NCBI RefSeq assembly: GCF_014201905.1
Contig: NZ_JACHFM010000001.1
Span: 248,001-312,000, forward strand
Source: Amaricoccus macauensis
GTDB taxonomy: Bacteria; Pseudomonadota; Alphaproteobacteria; Rhodobacterales; Rhodobacteraceae
Reading direction: 5' to 3'
Length of the DNA stretch: 64,000 nucleotides
Shown in pieces: positions 53,401 to 61,818 of this stretch (within the stretch, counting starts at the first letter, position 1; the number at the start of each line of letters is the position of its first letter). Under the pieces are notes generated by a model, which saw nothing but the letters and a program-made list of their open reading frames with translations, was not told the origin of the DNA and made no database searches. The position numbers and the translations under genes were made by a program.

Positions 53401-55388
53401 TTCTCCTCCCGCCCTGGGAGCGAACTGGCGACGGCTACCACCTCGATGCGCGAGCTGACGTCCTGTCCCAGGCTCATCTGGTTGATCGTGCCGTCGAGCC
53501 GCTCATCGTGCGCCCGCAGCGCGTTGAGGATCTGCCACACCACCTTGTATCGCTCATTGCTGGCGAGCGCCTGCTCCGGCGTCTGTTCGGCAGGGATACC
53601 GATCGGAAGGATGACGTAGCCCATGCGCTTGCCCTCGGCGCGGCGCATCACCCGACCTACCGATTGGACAACGTCGATCTGCGATTTCCGCGGATGGAGG
53701 AACAGGATCGCGTCGAGCGCCGGCACATCCACGCCCTCGGACAGACAGCGAGCGTTGGTCAGGATGCGACAGACCCCCTCGGTGCTGCTGTGCTTCAGCC
53801 AGTCGAGGCGGCGCGTGCGTGTCTCGGCATTGAAGGTGCCATCCACATGCCGAACCTCGCAGTGGAGCGCGGGGACGTCGTCTTCACCTGGGTCCTGTTC
53901 GAGGAAGTTCTCGACCACCCTGACGAACTCCCCCTCGATGAGCTTCGACGAGCGGATGTCCTTGCAGAAGGCGATCGCACGGCGCATCGGCGCGGGATCG
54001 TCTCGCAGGTCGAGAGTAAGGCCCGTCTTGCACAGGGCCTTGTAACAGCCGACGATCTTGGTCGCGTCGTCGAGCTTGAGCTCGTTGTCCTCCGAGAGCC
54101 GGCGCTGGACGCTGCGGGCCACTTGGTCCTCGTCCATCGCCAGGACGATGACCCTGTAGTCCGTCAGCAGCCCGGCCTCGACCGCCCACGAGAAACCGCG
54201 CTCGAACAGGACCTCGCCGTAGATCGCGGGATCGTCCATCGCGCAGAGCGTGATCGACCGCTCTTCAGCCTGCTTCTTGACCGCCTCGCCATAGATGCGC
54301 GGGGTGGCGGTCATGTAGAGCCGCTTGAGGCCCTTCACGTTGGCATCGTCGTGGATGCGCACGAAGTTGGAGTCGTCCTCGTCGCCGAGCTTCGCACCGG
54401 TGGTGCGGTGAGCTTCATCGCAGAGGATGAGATCGAAGGCACCGACGCCCGCGGCCTGCGCCTCAGTTAGGACGTTGATCGACTGGTAGGTGGCGAAGAC
54501 GACCGTCACTTCCTCTGCCGACGCGTGCCCGAGCTGCGCCGCCAGCTTCAGCCCGTCGGTCGTGGCCGGATAGGCCAGGTCGTGGATGGTGATGTCGGCC
54601 GTGTCCTCGCGGCCCTGCCTTTTGCCGACCTTCACGTCCGAGCAGACAGCGAAGGAGCGCAAGGGCACCGTAGCGTCATTGGTCCAATCACGCACGGCCT
54701 GCGACATGAGCGCGAGCGACGGCACCATGAAGAGAACCGTGCCGCCGGCGCCGACCATTTCCTCGGCGATGCGGAGCGCGGTGAAGGTCTTCCCCGTACC
54801 GCAGGCCATAATGAGCTTGCCGCGGTCAGCTTCTGCGAGACCTTCCTGGACGGCGCGAAGGGCGTCCTGCTGGTCAGGCCGAAGCACCCGTTTGGCGCTC
54901 GTCCGCAGTTCACCCGTCCGAGTGAAGGCAGACCACTCGATGTCACTGGCCGCGAGATCGGAGAGGCCGATGCGCTGGGTCGGAATGCTCTGGTTGGAGA
55001 GCGCGTCTTCGGCGTTGGCGCTCCAGTTTCCATCGCTGGTGTCGATGATCAAGCGCCGAACGAACCCTGCCTTGCCCGAGGCCGTGAAGAAGCTGTCGAT
55101 GTCCTTCTTCTCGACCCGATGGTGCGGAGCGTAGAACTTGCACTGCACCGCGCAGAACCCGCTTCCGTCCGCGAGCGTGGCCACGAGGTCAATCCCGGTG
55201 TCGCGCGCATCCCTGCCTTGCGCCCGCGCCCAATCGGAAAAGCCTTGGACCTCGGAGTAGTGCTGCTTCTGGACGGCGTCGTGCTTGAGGTACGCCGCCA
55301 CGATCTTTTCGAAGTAGTCGCCCTTCTCGCGCTCGCTTCGAGCACTGATGCGGAAGTTCGAAAGGATCGTCAGGAGATCGTCGCTCAT
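50490..55388 (-). CDS. Type ISP restriction-modification enzyme
   Basis: 1632 residues, all activities in one chain. Mrr-like nuclease domain with GIDLVATLADG and VQCKFY (residues 65-86); superfamily 2 helicase-translocase with GTGKT 197-201, DEAH 324-327 and later QSVGRVMRRAEG; a coupler; an adenine methyltransferase with DPFTGTGTF and NPPYVV; and a C-terminal target-recognition region. Order and length match the LlaGI/LlaBIII class, which moves along DNA and cuts when two enzymes meet. Protects the island host from unmodified phage DNA. The methyltransferase in the same chain means loss of the gene is not toxic. Upstream neighbours on the same strand are TcmP and DUF5131 genes. Confidence 0.9.
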   Translation of the reverse strand: MSDDLLTILSNFRISARSEREKGDYFEKIVAAYLKHDAVQKQHYSEVQGFSDWARAQGRDARDTGIDLVATLADGSGFCAVQCKFYAPHHRVEKKDIDSFFTASGKAGFVRRLIIDTSDGNWSANAEDALSNQSIPTQRIGLSDLAASDIEWSAFTRTGELRTSAKRVLRPDQQDALRAVQEGLAEADRGKLIMACGTGKTFTALRIAEEMVGAGGTVLFMVPSLALMSQAVRDWTNDATVPLRSFAVCSDVKVGKRQGREDTADITIHDLAYPATTDGLKLAAQLGHASAEEVTVVFATYQSINVLTEAQAAGVGAFDLILCDEAHRTTGAKLGDEDDSNFVRIHDDANVKGLKRLYMTATPRIYGEAVKKQAEERSITLCAMDDPAIYGEVLFERGFSWAVEAGLLTDYRVIVLAMDEDQVARSVQRRLSEDNELKLDDATKIVGCYKALCKTGLTLDLRDDPAPMRRAIAFCKDIRSSKLIEGEFVRVVENFLEQDPGEDDVPALHCEVRHVDGTFNAETRTRRLDWLKHSSTEGVCRILTNARCLSEGVDVPALDAILFLHPRKSQIDVVQSVGRVMRRAEGKRMGYVILPIGIPAEQTPEQALASNERYKVVWQILNALRAHDERLDGTINQMSLGQDVSSRIEVVAVASSLPGREEKATPGIGIGSGSAAGDDQDEGSTSSSSGHGDGQGQLFVDDFAAAVRARIVKKCGTRDYWEDWAANVAEIAQKHITRIKAMIESGDAEMRAAFDEFLRDLRGNLNDTITAEDAIEMLAQHSITRPVFETLFEGHSFVSQNPVSRAMQSILDRIDEARIDKESGELEQFYASVRRRAKGITDPAAKQQLIVQLYDRFFYRAFPRTTKRMGVVYTPVEIIDFILCSVDETLQREFGQTLGSEGVHIIDPFTGTGTFITRLLQSGFITSAELERKYQREIHANEIILLAYYIAAINIETAFQGLVDADAYRPFEGICLTDTFQMYEAGDLVDRIMPDNSERRARQRKLDIKVIVGNPPYVVGEDDANSDDARVSYPSLDGRIRDTYAARTGAQNKNGLYNSYIRAIRWASDRLGADGGVVAFVTNGGFLDGNASAGVRRSLVEEFSDLRIFDLRGNQRTSGERSRREGGKIFDAGSRAPIAISILTKNPTKPAAGAIHYHDIGDYLSRQQKLATIRAFGSADGIEREGGWTQIVPDEHGDWINQRDLSFDAFIKIGDKGTAPALFATHSNGVKTQRDAWVVNSSRRELERNVARLVGAYEAVVEQVKLATEADGRAQIAWNNDSRQIAWTSALRQDAERQKALDFDESRCIVSTYRPFTSQWLYFDRRLNERVYRIPSFFPTAEHRTRTICLSAVGHKGQFSAIMVDRVPSLHTGDMAGSQCFPLRYFGKTEAGDDDHYGDLIEADREPEWQEHDGITDAGLAHFQAAYPGQAITKKDVFYYVYGLLHSPDYRSSYDDNLKKELPRIPAVASFEDFTAFATAGRALADLHVGFEEVDPFGVTYEQGDLRLATVDDPERFFRVEKMRFAGKRGAEDRSRIIYNANLTLTGVPLDAYRYVVNGKSAIEHVIERQGVSVDKYDPDRKSGSGIINDANRFAIETMGDPAYPLLLLRRVIAVSVETVRIVEALPPLRLG

Positions 55389-55543
55389 GATGCGTGTGCA
55401 ACCTTGGGGGTAGTCGGAACCTGCCGGCAGAACAGACCCCAGGACGCGGCGCCTCGCAAGCTATTGCGCCACCGCGCTGTGTCTTTCTTTCTGATCAGGA
55501 GAACCAGCGGCCGATCCGGCCGCCCCTTCCCTTTAAAACCGCG

Positions 55544-56695
55544 CTACGTGTCGACGGAAACCTGCGAAAGCTTCAGGATAGTATTGTCCTGTGGCTTCCT
55601 CTTGCCAGGCTCCAGATCGAACGTCAGCACGCCACGCCTCTTCATGTCGACAACGATGTCTCTGGCGTCGGTCATGCGGATTGGCACCTCGCTCATGGCG
55701 TGGAGAGCAGCCGCCCTGAAGACAGCAGATGGGCGGGATTGGAGAAACTCAGTGACCCGCTCCTCGGCAAGGGTCCTGTACTTGGTGCATCCCACCCCCT
55801 TGATGCCTTGAACCATTGCGGCGAGGTCATCGTCCGAAAAGAGACGCACCTGCATTGGGTCGGTGCGTCGAAGCTCATCCCGGAGCTTGATCTCTTCTAG
55901 CTCCACGATCCGCTCAACCTCGCGAAAGACCTCAAGGCCCCTTTCGTTCTTCGTGCCGAGTACGAGCCTCATCTTCAGGCGATCCTCGCGCGGTAGCATG
56001 ATCGAGAAGTCAGGAAGATAGGTCGCAAGGCCCTCTTCACGGATACGCTCCTTCAAAAGATGAAGTATACGGTACTCGTTGCCGATATTGCAGGGCAGCG
56101 ATGCCCAACGGGCCTTCCACCTCGGATCAGCAAGAAAGCGACCAAACGAGCCCTCGACCGGAGGGTGCTCGCTGTGGCGATTGATGTGATCTGCCATGAA
56201 GTTCAGGAGGAACTCGCCCTTTTGCCGGCGCAGAAATTGGAAGATGTCCTCGGTTCGGATGTCCCATCCAGTTGGGTCGATGAAGGTGAACGTGAAGCCG
56301 TCAGGGATTTTCGACGCGACAGCGTCCAGGTTGTCCTCGAACCGCCCTTGAAAGACATGGATCTCGTAGTTGCCTTTGCTTTGGGCATATGTGCGCAGCC
56401 GATTTGTCGCTTCTGGGTCGAGCTCGCAGAAGCAGAAGCGCAGCTTTAAGCGCCGGCCACCCTTCGCCAGCTCGGCGCGAACCGCCTCAAGGGTGTCGAT
56501 CGCCTGATCAAAGGAAGCGTCGGAATACTTCGCCTCGTCTCGGACCTTCCAAGGCCCTGCAAACGCATCGACAAAATTGAACGTGGAGTACGCCTGAAGG
56601 ACCTTGAACGCCGCAGTCTGCAAGTATCGGGTTAGAAACTGGTGCTTGATGTAGCTCTGTTCCCGCCCGGAATACAGTGCGATGTCCGCCGGCAT
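55544..56695 (-). CDS. tcmP: Three-Cys-motif partner protein (TcmP-like)
   Basis: 383 residues from ATG at 56695. The N-terminal half has a methyltransferase-like Rossmann pattern (TFNFVDAFAGPW near 59-70, FCFCELDPEATNRL near 108-121, FTFIDPTGW near 155-163). The C-terminal half is helical with a winged-helix-like end (DIVVDMKRRGVLTFDL). Encoded 10 bases after the three-Cys DUF5131 gene, the partnership that gave the family its name. Biological role unknown; here the pair precedes a type ISP restriction gene, suggesting a defence or DNA-modification function. Confidence 0.85.
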   Translation of the reverse strand: MPADIALYSGREQSYIKHQFLTRYLQTAAFKVLQAYSTFNFVDAFAGPWKVRDEAKYSDASFDQAIDTLEAVRAELAKGGRRLKLRFCFCELDPEATNRLRTYAQSKGNYEIHVFQGRFEDNLDAVASKIPDGFTFTFIDPTGWDIRTEDIFQFLRRQKGEFLLNFMADHINRHSEHPPVEGSFGRFLADPRWKARWASLPCNIGNEYRILHLLKERIREEGLATYLPDFSIMLPREDRLKMRLVLGTKNERGLEVFREVERIVELEEIKLRDELRRTDPMQVRLFSDDDLAAMVQGIKGVGCTKYRTLAEERVTEFLQSRPSAVFRAAALHAMSEVPIRMTDARDIVVDMKRRGVLTFDLEPGKRKPQDNTILKLSQVSVDT

Positions 56696-56705
56696 GCGTA
56701 CCTCG

Positions 56706-57464
56706 TTAGGTGCGTAGCTCCTGAACGATCGATATTGGCACGATCCGCCAGGGAAAGCCATTCCACTCCTCACCTTCGAGAAGCCTGCCGCCGGACTTCG
56801 GGCGAGCTCCGCCCCATTGCTTGAAGAAGAACGCGACATCGAAGTGCTGACACGCCAGCCGGAGCTCGGTCGCCCAGTCGGGGCGCATGGCCCGGGCCCG
56901 GGGTCCGCTCTCCCCGCCGACGATTGCCCATGCGATGCCGGTGAGCTCCACATTGCCGATCGGCCCAAGCAGGGGCTCGAACGAGATGAAGCGCGCCTCC
57001 GAGTTGATCTGGCGCAGGTGGTCAATCCGGCCCTTGTGCGCCGCGTCCTCAACGGACACGCCGAGCCAGATGTGGGTTGGCACCTTCCCTCCAGCATACC
57101 TCGCCCTGACGTAATTTCGCATCAGGGAGCTCCGCTTGGTCAGCACCTGGTAGACGTGCCAGTCAGCTACCTCCATCGTTTCGAACACTCGGTCGATGTG
57201 CCTGCGGTCGACGTCCTTATGGAAGAGATCGCTCATGGAGTTCACGAAGATCATGCGCGGCTTCTTCCAGAGCAGCGGTTGCCGGAGGCGAGCGGGCCAG
57301 AGGCGGAGGTCAAAGCCCTGCTCATACGGGTGACCGGGGATGCCACGCCACCGCTCGGCAAACCTCTCCGCGTAGCAGTTGTCGCAGCCAGGGCCGACCT
57401 TCGTGCACCCCGTCACGGGGTTCCAGGTGGCATCGGTCCATTCGATCTCGGATTTCTGCGCCAT
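56706..57464 (-). CDS. DUF5131 (phage Gp37/Gp68) three-Cys protein
   Basis: 252 residues. Begins SEIEWTDATWNPVTGCTKVG, with three clustered cysteines in CTKVGPGCDNCYAERF (CxxxxxxCxxCY), reminiscent of an iron-sulfur or radical-SAM-like site. Later segments IFVNSMSDLFHKDV, VYQVLTKR, HIWLGVSVED and FISFEPLLGPIG form a TIM-barrel-like pattern, and AIVGGESGPRARAM completes it. Family known from phages and islands; biochemical role not established. Forms a two-gene unit with TcmP. Confidence 0.9.
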   Translation of the reverse strand: MAQKSEIEWTDATWNPVTGCTKVGPGCDNCYAERFAERWRGIPGHPYEQGFDLRLWPARLRQPLLWKKPRMIFVNSMSDLFHKDVDRRHIDRVFETMEVADWHVYQVLTKRSSLMRNYVRARYAGGKVPTHIWLGVSVEDAAHKGRIDHLRQINSEARFISFEPLLGPIGNVELTGIAWAIVGGESGPRARAMRPDWATELRLACQHFDVAFFFKQWGGARPKSGGRLLEGEEWNGFPWRIVPISIVQELRT

Positions 57465-57602
57465 GCCTCAACTCACAGTTTTTACCGGCCACTATAGCCG
57501 TTTCTTGGAATGAACGGAAAGCATTGAGTGAGGCAGCCGCGGCTCTGTCGGCGGGCGAACTCGGCGATCGACTGTGGGCCACCACGCCCTTTGTGTCTCC
57601 GG

Positions 57603-57950
57603 TCAACGCTCGGGCTTGGAAAGGCTCGGTCCAAAGCGCCGCTGCCCCTCCCACTCAAGCGGAAACCCCGCCAACAGATCGTCCAGTTGGATCTCGGCCA
57701 GCTGCCGCCCGTCGAGGATGGCTTCTACGATCTTCGGTGCCAGCAGGGTCAGCCGCAGGATGGAGCTGACGTAGGACTGCGGGAGGCGCTTGGCCGCGGC
57801 GAGATCTTCGATCGTCTCGTGTACACCTTCGTCCAGCATCTTCCGCCACCGGAACGCCCGCGCCAGCGCCTTGACCATGGCGTTGTCGCTCTGAGGCCGC
57901 GGTGCCCACGGCGCCCCATCCGGCATGACCACCAAGTCTGGTTGAAGCAT
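57603..57950 (-). CDS. ParB/KorB-like helix-turn-helix protein
   Basis: 115 residues. The core MVKALARAFRWRKMLDEGVH, ETIEDLAAAKRLPQSYVSSI and LRLTLLAPKIVEAILDGRQ contains a KorB/ParB-type helix-turn-helix. Such proteins usually accompany serine recombinase genes in alphaproteobacterial phage islands, but no recombinase remains here. It is the last gene before the right attachment site, probably a relic of the mobility module. Confidence 0.65.
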   Translation of the reverse strand: MLQPDLVVMPDGAPWAPRPQSDNAMVKALARAFRWRKMLDEGVHETIEDLAAAKRLPQSYVSSILRLTLLAPKIVEAILDGRQLAEIQLDDLLAGFPLEWEGQRRFGPSLSKPER

Positions 57951-58018
57951 TGGATAAGCGTGCCGGTGGAGAGCCGGTCTCTAAATAGCTAAGAAAAACG
58001 CGCGCCTTCCGCGCGCTG

Positions 58019-58078
58019 CTGCGGCAGGCGAGGTCGCGGGTGACTGCCGCAGACCGGCGGCGGATTTTCTGCCCTTTT
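58019..58078. repeat. Right-end inverted repeat and arm-site copy
   Basis: CTGCGGCAG (58019-58027) and CTGCCGCAG (58044-58052) form a 9-base inverted repeat. ATTTTCTGCCCTTTT follows at 58064-58078, identical to 2498-2512 at the left end. Both lie 27-86 bases inside the right attachment site, where integrase or accessory-protein arm sites are expected. Confidence 0.5.
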
Positions 58079-58104
58079 ATCCAAGGAAATTAAAGAGTGC
58101 TATG

Positions 58105-58151
58105 GGACTCTGACTCCGTTAGTCCTGGTTCGAATCCAGGTTCCCCAGCCA
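58105..58151 (+). repeat. Right attachment site (att repeat copy 2)
   Basis: Exact 47-base copy of the tRNA-Gln 3' part (anticodon stem through CCA). No acceptor or D arm precedes it (TTAAAGAGTGCTATG instead), so it is a displaced tRNA end and not a second gene. Chromosome resumes directly after it. Confidence 0.9.
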
Positions 58152-58291
58152 ATCCTCCACAAGTCATTGATCCAACCGCGCTTCACCGGGAAACCGGTGC
58201 GATTCCGGGCGCGTGTGCCAGCGCGCTATGCCACGGGCGCTGTGAAGCCCGCGGCGCATGGGCCCGCGTGCCGCGACCGCCCGCTCCTGTC

Positions 58292-59278
58292 TCAGTCCGC
58301 AGGTGGGACGCGTCCGCGGCTCGTGACGAGGCCCGTGGTCGGACGCGCCAGGAGCCGGGCTTCCCAGGTCTCGAGCAGTTCGTCACGGGTCCGGAGCGGG
58401 CAGCCGCCGCAGTATCCCTTGTCCGGCACACGGTAGATCAGGCAGCAGGTGCCGCGGCGAAAGATGACCCCCTCGCGCTCGCCGGCCTGCTGGAGCTGCA
58501 TGTCGCCGGATACGCCCTGACCGGCAATCTCCGCCGTCGTGCGCTCAAGGAACTCCAGCGCGATGCGGCTGACCGTCTGCCATGGCGCAGCACTCTGGGC
58601 GTCGATGAAGCTCAGCGCTGCACCGATCTGCGATGCCACCGAGCCCTTCGCCACGGGCAGGCCGAGCTTGCCGAAGGGTCGCAGGCGCGTCATCAGCGGC
58701 AAGAGGTGACGGGTGAGGAGCACCTCGATTGCGGCCCCGGCGAGATCCGCGACGGGGACGACCTCGGCGTCAGTCATGCTGTCGCCCGGCAGGGCATAGA
58801 CCCGGGGCACCCTCATCGTGACGTCCTGCGGACGGCCAATGGCGTTGAAGCGCAAAGACAGATTGGCTGCCGACACGTCCGGGATACGCCCGTGCAGAAC
58901 CCATGCCGCCAGCATCGGTGCGGCCACGCGATAGGCGTAGCTGTGCAGGTAGAGGACGGTCGCGACCCGGTCCTCGTCAGTTCCGACGTCGCGCCCGCGG
59001 TCGGCGATGCCGCGCGACAGGTCGGCGTCGGTCAATCCGTCAGCGGGCAGCCCGTCGGCGGTCAGTCCGTCGGCGGGCAGTCCGTTGGCGGGCATCGAGC
59101 CGCGCGCCGCGTCTGCGACGGAGAGGATGAACCGCTCCCCGATCTCAGCCACGACCGCGAGGGTAGCGGCGAGGGTGTCCGGCCGATCCGGCCAGGTGAG
59201 CGGCGCGTCGAGCGGCCAGGGGCCGACCGGGATCCGCTCGGCGGGGATCGTGCGGAAGCCGGAGTCAGTCATCGTCAT
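58292..59278 (-). CDS. FhuF-like ferric reductase
   Basis: 328 residues. The C-terminal cysteine motif CC-x10-C-x2-C (TCCLIYRVPDKGYCGGCP) binds the [2Fe-2S] cluster of FhuF-type siderophore-iron reductases, which release iron inside the cell. The N-terminal third contains an unusual run of PADGL repeats from a 15-base tandem repeat. Its ATG overlaps the stop of the upstream ATPase gene, so it is the last gene of the importer operon. That linkage suggests the importer brings in a metal-metallophore complex rather than peptides. Confidence 0.85.
   Translation of the reverse strand: MTMTDSGFRTIPAERIPVGPWPLDAPLTWPDRPDTLAATLAVVAEIGERFILSVADAARGSMPANGLPADGLTADGLPADGLTDADLSRGIADRGRDVGTDEDRVATVLYLHSYAYRVAAPMLAAWVLHGRIPDVSAANLSLRFNAIGRPQDVTMRVPRVYALPGDSMTDAEVVPVADLAGAAIEVLLTRHLLPLMTRLRPFGKLGLPVAKGSVASQIGAALSFIDAQSAAPWQTVSRIALEFLERTTAEIAGQGVSGDMQLQQAGEREGVIFRRGTCCLIYRVPDKGYCGGCPLRTRDELLETWEARLLARPTTGLVTSRGRVPPAD
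59033..59092. repeat. 15-base tandem repeat inside FhuF gene
   Basis: Four units (starting 59033, 59048, 59063, 59078) related to CAGTCCGTCGGCGGG. In frame on the minus strand they encode PANGL, PADGL, TADGL, PADGL. Length change by whole units keeps the frame, so the repeat number may vary between strains. Confidence 0.8.
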
Positions 59279-60072
59279 CCGTCATTCCTGCTGACAGCAA
59301 GCCGCGGGCTTGCCTGTGGTGGCGTGAAGGGAAAGGGCAGAACGTTCCCGAGGAGCGACCGCGTGACGTCGCTGGTGGAGTGGTCGAGCACGTCGTCCAC
59401 CGCTCCGGTCTCGACCACCCGTCCCGCGTCGATCACGACGACACGGTGGCAGATGTCGCGGACGACGGCGAAGTCGTGGGTTATGACAAGAAAGCTCAGT
59501 CGCCTCTGCCGGTGCAGGTCGTGGAGCATCCTCAGGATGCGCGCCTGTACCGAAACGTCGAGCGCGGACAACGGCTCGTCGAGGACCAGGAGCTTCGGCC
59601 CCGGGGCGAGGGCGCGGGCAATGCAGATGCGCTGGCACTGCCCGGTGCTGAGTTCATGCGGGTAGCGCGCGAGCAGGTCGGGCGCGAGCGACACCTGATG
59701 CAGGAGGGCCTCGAGCTCTGCCGTCCGCGCCGGCCGACCGGTTCGGCCCGACCAGTTGTCAAGCGGCTCGGACAGGATCGCGCGCACGGTCCAGCGCGGG
59801 TTGAGGCTCGACCGGGGGTCCTGGAACACGGTCTGGATCTCGCGCCGTGCGAGCCGGCGGACCGTCCGGTCGGCGAGCGAGCGGCCCTCCCAGCGGATCG
59901 TGCCGCTGTCGGGCCGTTCGAGACCGAGGATGCAGCGGGCGATGGTGCTCTTGCCCGATCCCGACTCGCCGACCAGCCCGACGATCTCGGACGCACCCAC
60001 ATCGAAGGACACGTCCGCGACCGCCGGCCGGCCGGCGCCGAAGTTTCTGGTGATACCTTCCAGTGACAGCAT
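59275..60072 (-). CDS. ABC ATPase, DppF/OppF type
   Basis: 265 residues, one ATPase domain: Walker A GESGSGKST, Q-loop VFQDPRSSLNPRWT, signature LSTGQCQRICIAR, Walker B LLVLDEPLSALD and switch VITHDF. The signature reads STGQ in place of SGGQ. Second ATPase of the importer; three bases separate it from the permease-ATPase fusion gene, and it overlaps the FhuF gene. Confidence 0.92.
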   Translation of the reverse strand: MLSLEGITRNFGAGRPAVADVSFDVGASEIVGLVGESGSGKSTIARCILGLERPDSGTIRWEGRSLADRTVRRLARREIQTVFQDPRSSLNPRWTVRAILSEPLDNWSGRTGRPARTAELEALLHQVSLAPDLLARYPHELSTGQCQRICIARALAPGPKLLVLDEPLSALDVSVQARILRMLHDLHRQRRLSFLVITHDFAVVRDICHRVVVIDAGRVVETGAVDDVLDHSTSDVTRSLLGNVLPFPFTPPQASPRLAVSRNDG

Positions 60073-60075
60073 GGA

Positions 60076-61818
60076 TCAGGTTCCCGTTGCCTGCATGAGC
60101 TCTCGCCGCCGCCCCGGAATCGCGGCCATCAGCTCGCGCGTGTAGGGCTGGCGGGACGTGGTGAAGACCGTTTCGGTCGGCCCCTCCTCTACCACCCGCC
60201 CCTCCTTCAGGATCACCACCCGGTCGGCGACCCGCGACACGACGCGCAGGTCGTGCGACACGAAGAGCAGACCGAGGCCATAGCGGCCCTGCAGGTCGCG
60301 CAGCAGGTCGAGGATGCGGAGCTGCGTCGAGACGTCGAGCGCCGTGGTCGGCTCGTCGGCGATCAGGAGCGAAGGGCGGTTGACGAGACCCATCGCGATG
60401 ACGACCCGCTGCCGCATCCCGCCCGACAGTTCATGCGGATAGCGCTCCGTCACGCTCTCCGGCAGGTGGACCTCCCGCACGATCTCGCGAACCCGGGCTT
60501 CGATGGCTTCAGGGGAGGCCGCGGAATGCACCGCCATGACCTCGCCGATCTGCTCGCCGATCCGCAGCACCGGGTTCAGGGCGGAAAGCGGGTCCTGACT
60601 GACAAGTGAGACCGCCCGGCCGCGAACGTCGCGCCAGTCATCCCATGTCCAGTCGCCGGTCCCCGCGCCGAAGAGCCTGACCGAGCCGGCCGTCAGCGCC
60701 AGCGGCCGCCGGGTCAGGCCGAGGGTGAGCGCGGCGAGCGTGCTCTTGCCCGACCCGCTCTCGCCGATCAGGCCGACGCATTCACCCTGCCTCACGCTCA
60801 CGCTGACGCCGTCGAGGATCCGGCGCCCGAAATAGGGCGAGCGGGGATCAGTGACATCGACGGTGACCCGATCCAGGGCCACCAGCGGTTGCTCCGCCGC
60901 GGATGGCTCCCTCACGGAAGTCCTGGGCAGGCGGCGCGCTCCGGGCCTGCCGGGGCGAAGCCAGTCGGACGGGCCGTGGACCGGACGGCCCTCGGCGCTG
61001 TCGCGCACGATGTCGCCGAAGTAGTTGGCCGCGAGCACCACGAGAAAGATCGCGCCGCCGGGCGCCAGCACCAGCCAGGGCGCGAGTTCCATCATCGCCC
61101 GGCCCTCGTTCAGCATTGCGCCCCATTCGGGCCGTGGCGGCGCCACGCCGAGGCCGAGGAAGGAGAGCGCCGAGATGGCGAGGATCAGGTTGCCGAGATC
61201 GAGCATCGCCAGCACGAGGATCGGCCCGAGCAGGTTGAGGCCCACGTGGTGAACCAGCACCTTCCAGGTGGGCGTGCCGATTGTCCGGGCGGCCAGGACG
61301 TAGCCCTCCCGCCTGATCTGCAGTGTGAAGGCCCGGATGATCCGCGCGTAGGCAGGCCATGCGACGGCCGAGACGGCGATGATCAGCGGGACCATGCCGC
61401 CGCCCATCAGCGCCGCCACCGCGATGGCGAGAACGAGGCGTGGAAAGGCGAGGAGCACGTCGACGATCTTGGTCAGGACGATGTCGACCGCGCCGCCGAA
61501 GTAGCCGGCCGCGATCCCGACCGTCACGCCGAGCGCCATCACCACGACAACGGCGACCGCTGCAATCGAGAGCGAGGCCCGGCCGCCATGCAGCAGGCGC
61601 GCAAGGACGTCGCGCCCGAAATCGTCGGTGCCGAGCGGATGCGCCAGACCCGGCGGCAGAAGCATGTTGGCGAAGTCCGTGGCGGTGGGGTCGGCGTCGG
61701 TGATCCATGGCGCCATGAGGCAGAGGGCGACGAGGATGCCGACCATGGCGAGCAGCACCAGTCCGGGCGGATCGTGCCGCAGCGTGCCGAGGAGGTTGCG
61801 AGTCAGGCGCTCAGACAC
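60076..61818 (-). CDS. Fused ABC permease-ATPase (DppC-DppD)
   Basis: 580 residues from GTG at 61818, favoured because GGAGG lies nine bases before it; ATG at 61827 is possible. Residues 1-275 are a DppC-like permease (HPLGTDDFGRDVLARLLHGG; YVLAARTIGTPTWKVLVHH). After a Pro/Arg-rich linker of about 35 residues comes a full ATPase (GESGSGKST, SLVSQDPLSALNP, LSGGMRQRVVIAM, LLIADEPTTALD). Fusion of these two subunits is uncommon but recurrent. Overlaps the DppB-like gene by eight bases. Confidence 0.9.
   Translation of the reverse strand: MSERLTRNLLGTLRHDPPGLVLLAMVGILVALCLMAPWITDADPTATDFANMLLPPGLAHPLGTDDFGRDVLARLLHGGRASLSIAAVAVVVVMALGVTVGIAAGYFGGAVDIVLTKIVDVLLAFPRLVLAIAVAALMGGGMVPLIIAVSAVAWPAYARIIRAFTLQIRREGYVLAARTIGTPTWKVLVHHVGLNLLGPILVLAMLDLGNLILAISALSFLGLGVAPPRPEWGAMLNEGRAMMELAPWLVLAPGGAIFLVVLAANYFGDIVRDSAEGRPVHGPSDWLRPGRPGARRLPRTSVREPSAAEQPLVALDRVTVDVTDPRSPYFGRRILDGVSVSVRQGECVGLIGESGSGKSTLAALTLGLTRRPLALTAGSVRLFGAGTGDWTWDDWRDVRGRAVSLVSQDPLSALNPVLRIGEQIGEVMAVHSAASPEAIEARVREIVREVHLPESVTERYPHELSGGMRQRVVIAMGLVNRPSLLIADEPTTALDVSTQLRILDLLRDLQGRYGLGLLFVSHDLRVVSRVADRVVILKEGRVVEEGPTETVFTTSRQPYTRELMAAIPGRRRELMQATGT

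Noticed and set aside
58105-58151. Second tRNA-Gln gene
   Set aside because: Only the anticodon stem onward is present; D arm and 5' acceptor strand are missing, so it is the displaced attachment-site copy.
59033-59092. CRISPR-like repeat
   Set aside because: Units are contiguous without spacers and in frame inside a conserved gene, so it is a coding tandem repeat. No CRISPR array or cas gene was seen in the window.
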